Shown here: positions 21,330-33,759 of the stretch, one piece after another
Numbering within the stretch: the stretch's first letter is position 1
Layout: each line of letters opens with the position of its first letter
Source of the DNA: Mytilus californianus
Lineage: Eukaryota > Mollusca > Bivalvia > Mytilida > Mytilidae
Assembly: GCF_021869535.1 (NCBI RefSeq)
Contig: NW_026262712.1
Span: 112,589,640-112,653,639, forward strand
DNA length: 64,000 nucleotides
Direction of reading: 5' to 3'
The notes under the pieces: model-generated
Told to the model about the DNA's origin: nothing
Database searches by the model: none
Seen by the model: only the letters and a program-made list of their open reading frames with translations
Position numbers and translations under genes: made by a program

Positions 21330-22890
21330 ATTATTCGTAATACTGAAAAAATCGAAAATTTACGGTAGTTAATTGTTGAATTGAAGCTTTAAACCTACCA
21401 AAAATATTAATGAGCTAAAAGACTTTGATTTTAGTCGTCTCTGATGTATTTTTTATGGCTTCGTTTAAAGCGAGAACAGACGGAATGTGCTTAGTACTGC
21501 TAAAAAACGACCGTCTTTTCCGAACGTCGAGATCGAGGCGCTTTTGTTATCGTAAATAAAAGTGAAGAAATATTTTAAATCATGCACATATATTACAGTT
21601 TAAAACAAAACTAAATCTGCGCTTCCTAGAAATCTATCTTTATTCAGATTTTCTGCCTCTAAAACATTGATTCGGCAGTTGAAAGAATGTTCATTTTTTT
21701 CATTTTTTGCAGTGGCCGATCTAACGTCTTTGACGTCGCAATCCCACAGAGTCCCTACTGTTATTCCGATTCTGATGCATTTCAAAAGATGTATAAATTT
21801 AAAATAAAAATTGAGATTTTGCCAACATTATTCATGAGTTTGCGCATAAAGCTTTTGGCATAAAATGACGTCATACAAATGAAAACAGAAGGTTTGTTTT
21901 GCCATGCTGTTGTCTTTTTTCGACTTATTTTTTATTGTATTTTTGTATATCTTAAACCTCTTTTTGATATCGATTGATAAATAGAGGAATGCTTTGCTTA
22001 CCTCACAGTAAAAATTAATAGAAACTAAATTTTTAAATTCTTTATACAAAATTGGTATTGGTGGTGATTATGTTACTCACCAAACTTTGCTTTTGTATGA
22101 GGTGGTTTGTTATTGATGTTTGTCATGTCTTTTATTTTAATGCCTCAGTGATGTCTATATTCATTATTTTGAATGCCAATGTAATACCGTGTCTTCATAA
22201 GTTATCATGACACATAGCTAAGATCTTTATATTAGACTGGTTTTGTACTTTAAATGATATAATGTTTCATAGCAAACCCTGCTGTAGAAGTATTGGTGGG
22301 TTTGGGGATTTTGTGTTGATGAAACACATATTATTATTAAATGTTTTTAGTTATTTTTTAATGTAAGGGCACAGTTCAGATATACTTTTTTCATATCAAA
22401 TAGTTCAAATGGAAAACAATATATTATAAGATTGTAGTGAAAACAATAGCAACATATTGTTTACATTTAAATAAACAATTCAATAAAAGAGAGGCCAAAA
22501 ATACCAAGGGAACATTCACATGCACAGGTCGCAAACAATCTGACACAAAAAGCGTATAACATAACATAACAAAACTCATTTATGAAGGGAATGGAGTAAC
22601 CGATTAAAATACAATTTCATTCGCAAATACGTAGAGTATGCATATACAGCAAGAGCGGTTTACCCTGTCGAACCCCCAGTATTGATATCTTCATACTTCC
22701 CGGTTTTATGCAATTTTTTGTTTTTGTTATGTTAGTTAGAAATGTTGCTTCTATATGTTTAATGATATTTGATAATCGATAAACAATGGTCGTCATTAAT
22801 AACCGTTTTTTTCAGTAAAGAAATAGAACAAAGTTAAAGTAGTGATCATTGAAGCTTAGCATCTCAAGTGAAAAAGATGAATAGTAATGT
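21330..22890. other. No gene recognised
   Basis: AT-rich. A minus-strand patch near 22490-22560 ('ccaaaaataccaagggaac', 'caatctgacacaaaaa') looks like another decayed tail-type repeat. Nothing else is recognised. Confidence 0.45.
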
Positions 22891-22892
22891 GA

Positions 22893-22914
22893 GTATATAT
22901 ATATATATATATTT
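22893..22914. repeat. (TA)n microsatellite
   Basis: About ten TA units upstream of TLR pseudogene 2. Confidence 0.9.
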
Positions 22915-23109
22915 TAAGATACGTGACGTCAATAGGTTATTGTAAATATTGTGAGATTTTTATCGATGCGTCAGAAATTGAAAAAAGTAATTTGGTAAAA
23001 TTAATATCGATTATTTGACCTCTGTCGCCTGGTTAATGTGTTGTGAACTGGCAGAGCCATTTTTACTTTAGGACTGCTATAACATTAACTATTTGAGATC
23101 CTTATAAAA

Positions 23110-25621
23110 ATGGAAAGGATTATAATTTATGCAGTAATTTGTATTGTAATTCTGTGTGATGAAATCTCTCTATCATCAGATTGTGATATCAAATATGTAT
23201 TTCATAGAAAAGTTGGAGTTAAAATGGCTGATTATAAAAACAAAGGACTGCAGTTTGTTCCTCAAAATTTACCCAGAGACATAAATGTTCTAGATATATC
23301 TTCAAATCAGTTAAAAAGTATTGAACAGTTCGTTGACTAATTATAAATATCTACAAGAACTTTATATTGGCTCAAATCAAATTGAAGAACTATCTAATAA
23401 GTCATTTCTGGGATTACAAAATCTTGCCGTGCTCGATATGTCTCACAATTCGATTGATTTATCTTATGCATATTCAGCAGAACTTTTTTTTTCAATTCAA
23501 AACTTAAAAAAATTGGATATCAGGAGTAATATGCTACGACCTTACAATTATGATAAGGAATTCAACTATCCAGATCATGCGTTCGGTGTTCTGAGAGAAT
23601 TGACTTTCTTGGGAATTGATATGATGCCTGTGCCAAATTTCGGACGCGGATTCATTCAAATAACCAACCTTCGGGAACTGCACTTTGAATCTTGTTATTT
23701 AGTACGCCTATCCAATGAAACATTCCAGACGTTTTCATCTTCTGTAGAAGAACTTTCGCTTAGAAATTGTCAGTTACACTTTGTGATAACAGAAGTTGGC
23801 GCTTTGTGTCCGTTTCCTCATTTTCGTTCCTTAGACTTTTTTGGAACGTTTATGCATCTTACGCGTGCATTACAGCTATTAAATCCATACAATAATGCAT
23901 CAATAACTACAATCAATCTTGGCCATGTAAGTGACCTAAGTATTGATAGTGATGAGTTCCCATATGCGTTGACCATTACATCCGATATCATGAAGAATTT
24001 GAAAACAATTTGCATAGAAAATCTCGATTTATCACAGAATGGAATAGTTGATTACAGACGTGGATCCTTGTTTTCCTTTGATCACCCAGAATGTTTACAA
24101 CATCTTTCATTGAAAGGAAACAGACTTTCACTTCCTAATAGAAAACATCAGAAAGAACTAAACTCTTTTTTTGGAAAAACTTTACGATTGAAATCTTTGG
24201 ATTATTCTTATAATGTTGTTAACTTCATCATTAAAAATTCTTTGAATTCCAATTTGAATTTTACAAGTTCTGATGGCAGTTACGTTATATTACCAAAATC
24301 AGTAGAAAAATTAGATATTAGTTTCACAATTGTAAACCCGTTACACCCACCCTTGTTTATAGTTCCGTCAATCAATAACCTAACTCATTTGGATATATCT
24401 TATACAACTACAACTGTTGGAATGTATTTTATGACACTTCGGCTAGAAACATATATTTCTGCTGGAACCAGGTACACATTAGCTTGGAACGAATTACACC
24501 TATTTCCGAAAAACAACATAAAAACGATTGTATTGAAAAACGCTGCCCTAAATGATGGAATAGACAATAAAGGAAACAACTTGTTCACAAATGTTCAATC
24601 TGTCGAGACACTTGATATATCTGAAAATAATATATGGTATTTTTCGGACGATATATTTAAACTAATGCAAAATTTGTCAAACCTTTATTTAACCAACAAT
24701 TTACTACAATCTATTCCAGAACAACTGAATACGCTTACAAAAATAAAGATGCTTGATGTTAGAAACAATCTCATTACAAGTGTAAGTTCGACCATCAGAA
24801 ATTGGGCAGATAAAATGCATGAAATTCATGGAATGACATTGTATCTCGATGGTAATGCATTTGAGTGCACTTGTGATAATGTAGATTTGATAAGGTGGAT
24901 ACAAGCTACAAAAGTTAATCTGGACAGCCAATCATATAAATGTAAATTATTAAATGGAACAATAATTGATCCACGTATTGCCTATAACTCTATTTCCGAA
25001 TTGTTTGTGGACTGTAAGAGTACTATGTGGTTAACTTTTGTTCCGACATTACTTTCTACATTTGTCACATTATCACTGTTGCTTGTGGTGTATAGTAAGA
25101 GATGGAAGATCATATTTTTTACTTATGGAATTATTCGCCGTGTTGTTGAGCGTAAAGTTCATAAGAGTTATCAATATGACGTGTATATATCATATGAAGG
25201 GGAAATAGCCATTTAGATTAAAGATGTATTAGTACCAAAACTTGAGGACGAGTGGGGACTGACCATGTGCATAAAAGAGCGAGATTTTTCAAATGGATCG
25301 AGTCTTGCGGACAGAACAGCAGAAAGCATCCAAAACAGCAGATCCATTATTTTTCTCATCACGCCAGAATTTAAATCCTCACGTGATTGTTTATTTGAAC
25401 TCGATAGAGCAAAATACGAGAAAATTACAAAAAATCTTGAGCGTATTATTCTCATTACAAAAGATATAGCAATTACTGATATTCCTGTGGACTTTTCCTT
25501 CATTTGGAATTATGCATATCTTATTGAATGGCAAAAGGATCCCTACAGTTTAGACGATATCTGGAGAAGACTGAGAATGTTAATTGCAGATAGCATAGTT
25601 TCTAACAAATACACAGCTTAA
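23110..25621 (+). pseudogene. TLR pseudogene 2, nearly complete (two lesions)
   Basis: The start is ATG at 23110 with signal peptide MERIIIYAVICIVIL and mature SDCDIKYVF. The opening frame stops at 23338-23340. Comparison with the other copies (I-E-N-x-S) points to a 2-base loss at about 23329. The LRR frame then runs open from 23321 to 25213: LRR ectodomain, C-terminal cap (NAFECTCDNVDLIRWIQ), a membrane segment (about 25030-25095) and the TIR start YDVYISYEGE. TAG at 25214-25216 replaces the Trp codon of the intact copy (IVIWIK). The TIR then continues in frame to TAA at 25619-25621, with KERDFSNGSS and SIIFLITPEF. The lesions are few, so the loss is recent or the locus could make a TIR-less product if the frameshift is a sequencing error or is bypassed. 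Confidence 0.85.
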
Positions 25622-26195
25622 TAGATAAAATCATTTTGAAAAGCAATTCTGTTATAAAACGAGATAACTATACACATATATTCTGCCATTAAGTAACAAT
25701 TCCGGATAAGTCATTTACTGTAAAAAAAAAATTATATTTCGCATGAAAATGGTTTTCCGCATTTGTAAAAATAAAGCCAGTGATCTAGCCAATTTGATTA
25801 CTGAAAAATCGTTTACATTCCTATTTCATGTTGTACATAGATGTTTATTTGAATTTCTTTTTTTTCTAGACACTGCCCCTGGGGCTTCCTTTCAATGGTC
25901 ATCAAATGAGGCCTCTTGCGAATCCTTATTCAGTAAAAATGTCCCAATCATGGAATTCGCCAGTTGTGAGTGAGTTGAGACACATATACAGCGTATCGGT
26001 CGACAAATTCATGATGGTGTGTAGCGTCGATTGCCTTCGTTCTAGGTTTCTCATAACACTACTTGAGCAGTTTTTGTTTTCGGAGCCCAACCCTGTTAAC
26101 GGAGTACGTCTTGTTTGAACATGGACAAAAGTAAAATTTTAACTGAGATATGCACCCGACGACGGAACAAGGGGTATATTACGGCTGAAAAAATT
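25622..26195. other. 3' flank of TLR pseudogene 2, no gene
   Basis: 'cgagataactatacacata' at about 25659 matches one unit of the small tandem array behind TLR pseudogene 3 (33593-33740). 'gtgagttgagacacatatac' at about 25970 resembles the 'agtgagttgagacacagac' block of the duplicated TLR 5' flank; this may be the displaced upstream end of the next TLR unit. Confidence 0.4.
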
Positions 26196-26199
26196 GGAA

Positions 26200-26720
26200 A
26201 AAAGGAAAATAAAAAAATACCGAACTCCAAGGAATTTTTAAATCAGAAAGTCCTTTAACAAATGAAAAAATCAAACGCTCGAACACATCAAACGAATGAA
26301 AAACAACTGTCCTATTCCAGACTTGGTGCAGGCATTTCCTTATGTAGAAAAAAAATTGATAAAACCAGGTTTTAAGCTGGCTAAACCTCTTACTGGTATG
26401 ACAGACGCATAACATTCCATTATTGTGACAACAATGTGTGGTCAAAACAAACAGACATAATAGGTAAAAATGTCAAAAATTGGGGTACAGCATGGGGTAC
26501 AGCAGTCAACATTGTGTTATAATCTTAATCACTATAAAACGAACAACTACGTCAACAAAGAAAAACAAAATGGCATGTAGACACTCTATAGACAAAGCAC
26601 ATAAGCAAAAATGAAAGACAATAATATAAAAAATGACCAAAGCACAATAACACAATGGCGGGATATATAAATACCGAGCCACGCTGGAAGTTGACAATTG
26701 GAAAATTGAGATCATCACTT
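26200..26720 (+). repeat. Dispersed repeat A, long copy
   Basis: The ordered blocks are 'ataccgaactccaaggaatt', 'acacatcaaacgaatga', 'gacttggtgcaggcatttcc', 'acaacaatgtgtggtcaaaa', 'acataataggtaaaaatgtc' and 'gtcaacattgtgttataatc'. It is the most complete copy in the window and includes a 3' part missing elsewhere on the plus strand. Confidence 0.75.
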
Positions 26721-26739
26721 TTGTCTTAGATTCTAGTTA

Positions 26740-27110
26740 GAAGTAGTCCATCTTTGTTAATATCGAGTAAAAGATATGCAGTAGAGCTTCTACTTTTGGT
26801 AGTATCCCTAATATCAAGTTCACTGCGATATATAAGATATAAGCACTTATTGAAATGAGGGTTATTAAGTGACAGGACATCATCACTGAAAGTGAGAAAA
26901 TGAAATTATACAAGATGTGGTTTAGTTTTGTCTTTTAGAATGTTCTGTATTTTTTTTTCTTCACATTAGTACAACAATAAATCGACCAGTAGTGGTGTAC
27001 AATAACGACTGTCTGCTGTATGAATAATCAGCCAAACCAAACAAATATGTTTCTCGATAATTTGTTTTAGCACTTCGATTTCGATAATATCCTTTTCGGA
27101 GAACTTGTCA
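26740..27110 (-). pseudogene. Penelope-like element fragment (copy P4)
   Basis: 'gagggttattaagtgacagg' plus 'acatcatcac' is the reverse complement of a decayed region around the Y-x-DD motif, and 'acaacaataaatcgaccag' falls where P1 has 'ataaagaaacaagtcggcaa'. It is strongly diverged and the frames are lost. Confidence 0.5.
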
Positions 27111-27380
27111 AAATATTACGGGTTCCACATGTTCAGAAGTATCTGTTTACCCTCATGGATCCCCTGACATGTAAGATCGTTCCCGAATTTTGGTGGAGTT
27201 CGTGTTGCTTAGTCTTTAGTTTTCCATGTTGTATATTGTAGACTGCTGTATGTCTTTTGTTATTTTTTTGGTTTTTTGTCATAGTGTTGTTGTCAGGCTG
27301 TCTTCGATTAATGAGTTTGAATACATCTTAGGTATCTCCCGCATCCCCTTTTTATCATGTACAATGCCGTTATATTCATA
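27110..27380 (+). repeat. Tail-type dispersed repeat
   Basis: 'ggttccacatgttcagaagt', 'cctcatggatcccctgacat', 'gttcgtgttgcttagtcttt' and 'gttgttgtcaggctgtcttc' follow the order of a common mussel repeat that also forms the tail next to copies P3 and P5. Confidence 0.6.
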
Positions 27381-27654
27381 TATGAAAAAGAGTTCAGATA
27401 CTAATTGAATAATTTTTTCTTTCAAAACGATATGTCATTCTTTTGTAGAAACAATGCGGACGATACCCTAACCCTAATCAAAGTTTCAATGAAATGGGTT
27501 TAAGGCAAATTGTTTTGTTATAAATTAGGCCTTTACTTTTCTCAATTGAATTGCTTCTTTTTTTTCATGTCGGGACCTTTTATAGCCGACTAAACGGTAT
27601 GGATTACTCATTGTTGAAGACCTCACGGTTGCCTATAATTGCTTACAACCACTT

Positions 27655-27720
27655 CATTTGAACTTGGGTGGATAGTTGTCTCATTGGCAATCATACCGCA
27701 TCTCCTTATTTGTATATTAA
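27655..27720 (-). repeat. Repeat B terminal fragment, inverted
   Basis: 'ggatagttgtctcattggca' plus 'ataccgcatctcctta' is the reverse complement of the start of repeat B. Confidence 0.65.
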
Positions 27721-27797
27721 AGCATAACATAATGACATGTAGAGGGGTAATATTTTGCTTCATTATAATGCAAAGTACACTTTTCTCAAACATTTAT

Positions 27798-28078
27798 TTA
27801 AGGGGGTACAGAACACCTAAGGGAGTTAACTCCTAAATATCAGCTGAGCGTTTTAATCACATACTATTAGTAAGGAGAAATCAAGCTTTTCAACGATCAA
27901 AATTTGTGATTGTCAAATTGCTATATATCCAACCAAATTATTCCTGTGAATTGTGTGGTTCAAATTTCTAAAAAATTTCATATTTTTGTAAACAGGTCAA
28001 AGTAAATATTTTGTCAAAACTTTATGAAAATTAAACGAGCCAAATTTATTTTAGTCAAAGTGTTGGGTACCCCCTTAA
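27798..28078. mobile_element. MITE with TTAA target duplication
   Basis: TTAA-GGGGGTAC at 27798-27809 mirrors GTACCCCC-TTAA at 28067-28078. The inverted match continues imperfectly ('agaacacc' against 'ccaacact'). The interior is 250-odd bases without a frame. TTAA duplications are the mark of piggyBac-type transposition, so this is probably a piggyBac-mobilised non-autonomous element. Confidence 0.65.
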
Positions 28079-28984
28079 TTTCACAAGTATTGTGCGTTGT
28101 TGCCAATTGGGGCTTTACCTTTCAATATTCCATCTATGATATGGTTAAGACAGAAACATTCCATTCCTCCTTTTATTTCATCGTATGACCAAATATTCTA
28201 AATTTCTATAGGGGAACAGCCACGTGTTTTATATTAGGAAAAAATGGGGTGTTTTAATATTTGATCTTGATTCTCATTTTTTGAAAAATAAAATGTACTG
28301 CCAGACATTAGAGGGAATACAATTATTCTGAATATTACGTTTTGAGTAAAATTTGTTTTTTTCTGCAGTAAAAATATCGTGTTACAAGAAAACCCCATAG
28401 CATCTCCCTTTTATAAGGTTATATTAACAAATTACTAACAAAGTGACTTGCATTTTTATACATCTTAGCAATTTATATATTTCATGCTTCATGCAACTAC
28501 AGGAATATTTGTATTGGAACAGAACAGTGATATCTAAAGTTTATATCTAGAATAATTAGTTAGATTTATTTTTATAATAAATAAGTCTTAGCGTGTATTT
28601 AAACCTAAACGCTGCAGAAACTGAATATTGTTTTACGTTATATAGGTGGGATTATGCATATTGAAGGTTTTTTTTTTGTCGTATAACACACCGTGATATG
28701 TCAAGATTGTTAAATTAAAGAAATTCGTACGGTTGGTCTTTCATTTGATCATTCCGGACACCATCAACGACAAGAAAAACTTTAAAATACGCGTCAACTA
28801 TAACAGACATCACATGACTTATCATTATGTAATTTAAATCTGATACAGGTGTGTCAATAATGGGTGCAAAATTATGAGGGTAATAGAATATTTCAAATAC
28901 ACCTGGGATAATCTGCTAAGGACTTTCTTAATAGTTTATATTACATAAACGGTGGAAATTCCTGTCTTTGATATTCAGGTAAAA
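28079..28984. other. No gene recognised
   Basis: AT-rich DNA between the MITE and TLR pseudogene 3. Confidence 0.5.
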
Positions 28985-29539
28985 ATATGGTGATGATTAT
29001 CATTATACAATATTTTTTGTGTTATGAACTGTGATGAATATTTACATTCATCTGACTGTGATATCAAACATTTAATTAAAGGACGAGAGAACGTTAAAGT
29101 AGCTAATTGTTCAGACAGAGGACTTACGTTTAAACGTCAGATTTTACAAGTGGACATAACTGTTCTTGATCTGCGTTCAAATCTGATCACAAGCATTGAA
29201 AACAATTCTTTCGTCAATTATAAGTATTTAGAAGAACTGTTTTTAGGTAAAAAAAAACTTAGTAATTTATCAAGTGAATCATTTTAAGGGTTATGCAATC
29301 TAACTGAGCTAGACATGTCTCACATTTTGCTTCATTTATCTAAAGTGTATTCGGCAGAACTACTTTTTCCGATCGAAAATCTAACAAAATTGGATATTTG
29401 GAGTAATAAGCTCCAACCAGAAGATTTTGTCACAGTGTTTTACTACTCTGATCATGCACTCGGTGTTCTTAGAAAGTTGTCTGTCCTAGCAATCGACATG
29501 ATGCCTTTGCACCATTTCGGAAGTGGATTCAGTTATAGA

Positions 29540-29639
29540 GAAAGTCCAAATAACTGTCCATTCCTGGGAAATAATGGAGCAGGGGCCCGTAGGGCCGACG
29601 CCCATTATTTCCCAGGAATGGACAGTTATTTGGACTTTC
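29540..29639. repeat. Perfect 38-base inverted repeat with GC-rich loop
   Basis: The left arm is 29540-29577, starting GAAAGTCCAAATAACTGTCC. The right arm is 29602-29639, its exact reverse complement. The 24-base loop contains GGCCCGTAGGGCC, itself a small hairpin. Confidence 0.95.
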
Positions 29640-30489
29640 GCTAACTTAAAATACACCTTAAATAATTATTTCATTTTGTAATGGTTTTCTTTTCATTTCC
29701 CCGTGTTGTACCCAATAATTCACATAATTCGATATTTCAAACCATTCTATTAGATCAAATAGAATTAAACAAGAAAACAGTATTTCATGTTTCATGCATA
29801 ACCCAACATTTTTTTCTTTCCCTTTGCTCATAACAACGAAAAAAATATTATGCATGTTTTAGCGGATAAGTCTTAAATAGCAATACAAGCAAACTGAAAA
29901 TATTTTTCATTCTTCCCTATTATCAGAAAGGAGGCAAAAAGTTTTAGAAAAAAAACCCGCGTGATTAAAACATTTCTACATTTCTTTTTGTAAGTCTTTA
30001 ACTTGAGTGGGAAACTACTTTTTGATTTCATTAAAACATTTCAAGATTGACGCCGTCATTTACACTGCCGATATAACTGTTATATTTGCCACTGGACATA
30101 TAACAACAGTAAAGGAATTCGATTATGTTACGCATTTCTGTTGAAAATTGAATAAAAATCTCACCCAATATTTAACTCAAGTCTTATTCAAATGTTATCC
30201 ATACCCCCTCAAATTCTATTCATTAATACTATTTTCAAATTATAACAACAAAAAATCAAATAATATACCGAATACGCCATTTTGACCATTTCAGTTTCTT
30301 GAACTATTTATTCTATTTTACCACAATATTGTTGTAGAAACTATCCGAGTAATATTTCTTTTGTTAATATATATATATTATAAAATGGAACAAACGATTT
30401 TTGCTGTACAAAATCAAAATTCAACACTTTAAATTTCAAGCAAATGATATCTTAACCGGTAAAATTAAAATCAAATCTGTAAGTGAATA

Positions 30490-31070
30490 TAAAAATAAGA
30501 AAATGAAGTATGACTGTCAATGAGACAACTCCACAAGAGACCAAATGACACAGAAATTAACAACTATAGGTCACCGTATGGCCTTCAACAATGAGCAAAG
30601 CCCATACCGCATAGTCAGCTATAAAAGGCCCCGAAATGACAAATGTAAAACAATTCAAACGAGAAAACTAACGGCCTGATTTATGTACAAAATAATGAAC
30701 GAAAAACAAATATGATATACAGCAACAAACGACAACCACTGAATTACAGGCTTCTGACTTGGGACAGGCACATACAGAATGTGGCGGGGTTAAACATGTT
30801 AGCGGGCGCCCAACCCTCCCCCTAACTTTGGACAGTGGTGTAACAGTACAACATATGAACAAACTATAAAAATCAGTTGAAAAGGGCTTAACTCATCCGA
30901 TAGATACTAAGCACAAAAACAAGTAACAAAAACACAGAGTGGACGTGGCAGCGTACTTATACATCCCCACAACAAAAAGACACTAAGTACAGATCTGAGA
31001 GTACTCGCAGTTACTGACAGCTAGTTCAAAGCCAATAACAACTAATAAAAAAAATCATGCACCTATAAGA
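30490..31070 (+). repeat. Dispersed repeat B, long copy
   Basis: 'gagacaactccacaagagac', 'ataggtcaccgtatggcctt', 'gctataaaaggccccgaaat' and 'gaaaactaacggcctgattt' are in the same order as at 6640-7340, with long shared blocks. The minus-strand frame at 30668-30862 is a shadow. Confidence 0.8.
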
Positions 31071-31420
31071 CTAATTTTCCTTATTGAATAATGTTTTAAT
31101 GTGTTCAATATCACAAAAGAATTCAACTGAGTAAACACATTTGATATTTTGTAGATGCACAGAAGAGGACTAGCACTAAATGGAAAATATCCGTTTTTAC
31201 CCGCTTGGATACTATCCGTGACAAAAATTCAGCCACGATTTGCATCGGAAAACAAAATATGGATAATGTTGTGGAATTTTAGTAAAAACGATACTATATG
31301 TTATACAATGGAATTACTACTCGCAAATAAAAGCTGTTTATTAATAATGAGATATTTGGTGTTCATTGTATTACTACGATCCCTATTTAAAAAAAACTCC
31401 ATTATCAGTCGTTTTAGTAA

Positions 31421-31543
31421 GTTTTCATCTTCATTCAATATCGCGTTTCGTCTTTTAGGATTATTTCCATGGGTGAACACTTTTTAAGAAAGTGCCCATG
31501 GAAATATCCAAAGGGCAAAACGTCCGGATGAACGAAGATGAAC
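31421..31543. repeat. Imperfect long palindrome
   Basis: ATTTCCATGGG with CACTTT on the left pairs with AAAGTGCCCATGGAAAT on the right. The pairing extends outward through 'tttcatcttcattca' against 'gaacgaagatgaac' with mismatches. The arms are about 55-60 bases. Confidence 0.7.
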
Positions 31544-33592
31544 AAAATAAAAAATAACTCTCCATTCCGGAAAAATAATGGAGATTTTGAACAAAAGATT
31601 TACATCACAGGTGTATGTTAAGTCGAATGAATAACCTTAATGAATTACAATTCCAATCATGTTATTTAATAAGTCTGTCAAAAATAAAACGCTTTAGAGG
31701 TTTTCATCTTCCATAGAGGAGCTTTCAAAAATTGTCGATTAAACTTTGTAATTACGGAAAAGTATGCCTTGCTGCCGTTTCCGCATCTACGTATATATAC
31801 TTATCTGGAACGTTTATGCTTTTGAAGCCTGCATTGCAGCTGGTACGGATATTCAGTAATGCTAATATAACTACAATTAATTTAGGTCGTGTTAATGACG
31901 TCAGTTTAGATAGTAGTGATTTCACTTTTGCTTTGACTTTCACAACCGATATAATGATAAAGATTTATCCGTGAATGGAATTGTTGACTACGAACCTTGG
32001 TCTTTATTATCCCTTAAACGTCCGGAATGTTTACATCTCTCCTTTAAATGAGACAGGTTTTTGCTTGCCAACGGGAAAGGTTAAATGAGGCAAGACTTTT
32101 TTGAAGCAGCCGTTGGGTTAAAATCATTTGATTTTTCTTATAATGCTGTCAAATATATGCTGAAAAATTCAGATGTTTCTGGTTTTAATTCAAATAGTTG
32201 TCATGGCAGTTTCGTGACAGTTCCAAAATCCCTGGAGAAAATTAATGTCAGCTACACGATCCTTAGATCTTTCCCACGAAAAATGTTTATTGTTCCTGCT
32301 GACAACAACATTACATTTATGGATATGTGTTATTCACAAGCAAATTAGTTCATAGATAACAGTCAGCTTCATCTGGAAACTTTCATTTGTGATTAAAGAT
32401 ACTACTCATTTTTAAGGAACGAGTTTAATCGTTTTCCTTCTCATAACCTTAAAACATTAGTGTGTGGGAAAATGTTGGTTTTAGTGATGGAATAAAGTTT
32501 CAAGGAAACCGATTGTTTCAAAATTTTCGATCTGTCGTATCGTTGGATATATATGAACATGATATTTGGTATATTGTACAGCAAATGCTTAATTTGTCAA
32601 GTTTATATTTAACAAAACATTTTCTCCAGTCTATTCCTGAACAGTGAACTGGTCTCACTAATATAAAGATGCTTGATATAAGACAGAATCTTTTAACAAG
32701 TGTGAGTTCAGCCATCAGAAACTGGGCGGATAAAATGCATCAACTTCATCTGTATATCGGTGGTAATGCATTTGAGTGCACTTGTGAAAATGTAGATTTG
32801 ATAAGGTGGATACAAGACACAAAAGTTATTCTGGACAGCCGGTCATACAAATGTAAATTATCTAATGGATCATTTATTGATACACTTATTGCCTACAACT
32901 CTTTATCCGACTTGTTTGCGGACAGTAAGAGTACTATGTGGTTAACTTTTCCATCAACCTTAATATCTACATTTGTCGTAATAACCCTGCTGCTTGTGTT
33001 GTATAGTAAAAGATGGAAGATCATATTCTCTATATATGAATTCATTCGCCGTGTTGTTGAGCCTGAAGTCCGGAGGAACTTTCAGTATGATGTTAATATA
33101 TCATATGAAGGAGAGAGTGTGTATTGGATAAAAGATGTCTTAGCACCAAAACTTGAGGACGATTAGGGACTGACGTTGTGCATTAAAGAACGCGATTTTT
33201 TAGGTGGAAGTAGTCATGCAGACAACGAGACATAGAGCATCCAAAACAGCTGATACATTATATTTCTCATCACGCCAGAATTCATATTGTCATATGATTG
33301 TTTGTTTGAACTCAACAGATCAAAATATGAAAAAATTACTAAAAATCTAGAGCGTATTATTTATAACAATAGATATTACAATAACTGATATTCCCATTGG
33401 GTTTTCGTACATTTGGAATTATGCATATCTTTTACAATGGCCTGACGATCCAGCAGGCGATTCAGATGCTACTTGGGGGAAATTGTGTATATTGCTCACA
33501 AACGGCTTGGGTCGCTAAAACTAAAATAGCTTTATATAGATAATAAAGGCAGTGTACATAAAAAAAGTTAATTAAAATACAATGGTATTATA

Positions 33593-33740
33593 ATACGAAA
33601 TAACTTAACAATATAATCTGCAATACTTATACCTGTACGAGATATCTATACACATATGATTCGCCATGTTAATACGAGGTAACTGTACGAATATAAATCA
33701 CCATGGCAATACAAGATAACTATACAAATAAAATCTGCTT
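33593..33740 (+). repeat. Short tandem array in the TLR 3' flank
   Basis: Three to four diverged units of about 45-50 bases of the type 'acgagatatctatacacata' followed by 'ttcgccatgttaata'. A single unit follows TLR pseudogene 2. Confidence 0.65.
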
Positions 33741-33759
33741 AACAGAATAAGGTTATATC

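Larger units (their letters stand above)
29538..31627. mobile_element. Insertion of about 2.1 kb inside TLR pseudogene 3
   Basis: TLR homology stops after GSGF codons at about 29538 and resumes at about 31627. The insert opens with a 38-base perfect inverted repeat (29540-29639), contains a copy of repeat B (30490-31070), and ends with another imperfect palindrome (31421-31543) and the short hairpin TCTCCATT...AATGGAGA (31562-31587). The start and end share TCCATTCC followed by AAATAATGGA. No transposase frame is seen; the 110-codon frame at 31155-31487 is unrecognised. It may be a composite of several insertions. Confidence 0.5.
28985..33518 (+). pseudogene. TLR pseudogene 3 (full length, decayed, 2 kb insertion)
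   Basis: The 5' piece (about 28985-29535) has a broken signal peptide, SSDCDIKHLIKGRE, and LRRs to MMPLHHFGSGF. A TAA at 29285-29287 follows SESF, the same site as in pseudogene 1. A 2.1 kb insertion (about 29538-31627) interrupts the LRRs. Homology resumes with NNLNELQFQSCYL (about 31630) and continues through frameshifted pieces at 31732-31974, 32085-32348 and 32462-32647. An open stretch at 32669-33166 has the cap (NAFECTCENVDLIRWIQ), a membrane segment and the TIR start. Stops at 33164-33166 (former Trp of EW-GL) and 33233-33235 break the TIR, which ends at TAA 33516-33518. The BB-loop region reads KERDFLGGSS. It is non-functional. Confidence 0.85.

Noticed and set aside
30668-30862. Minus-strand frame that looks like a membrane peptide
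   Set aside because: It falls inside dispersed repeat B, which also occurs at 6640-7340 and 11105-11330.
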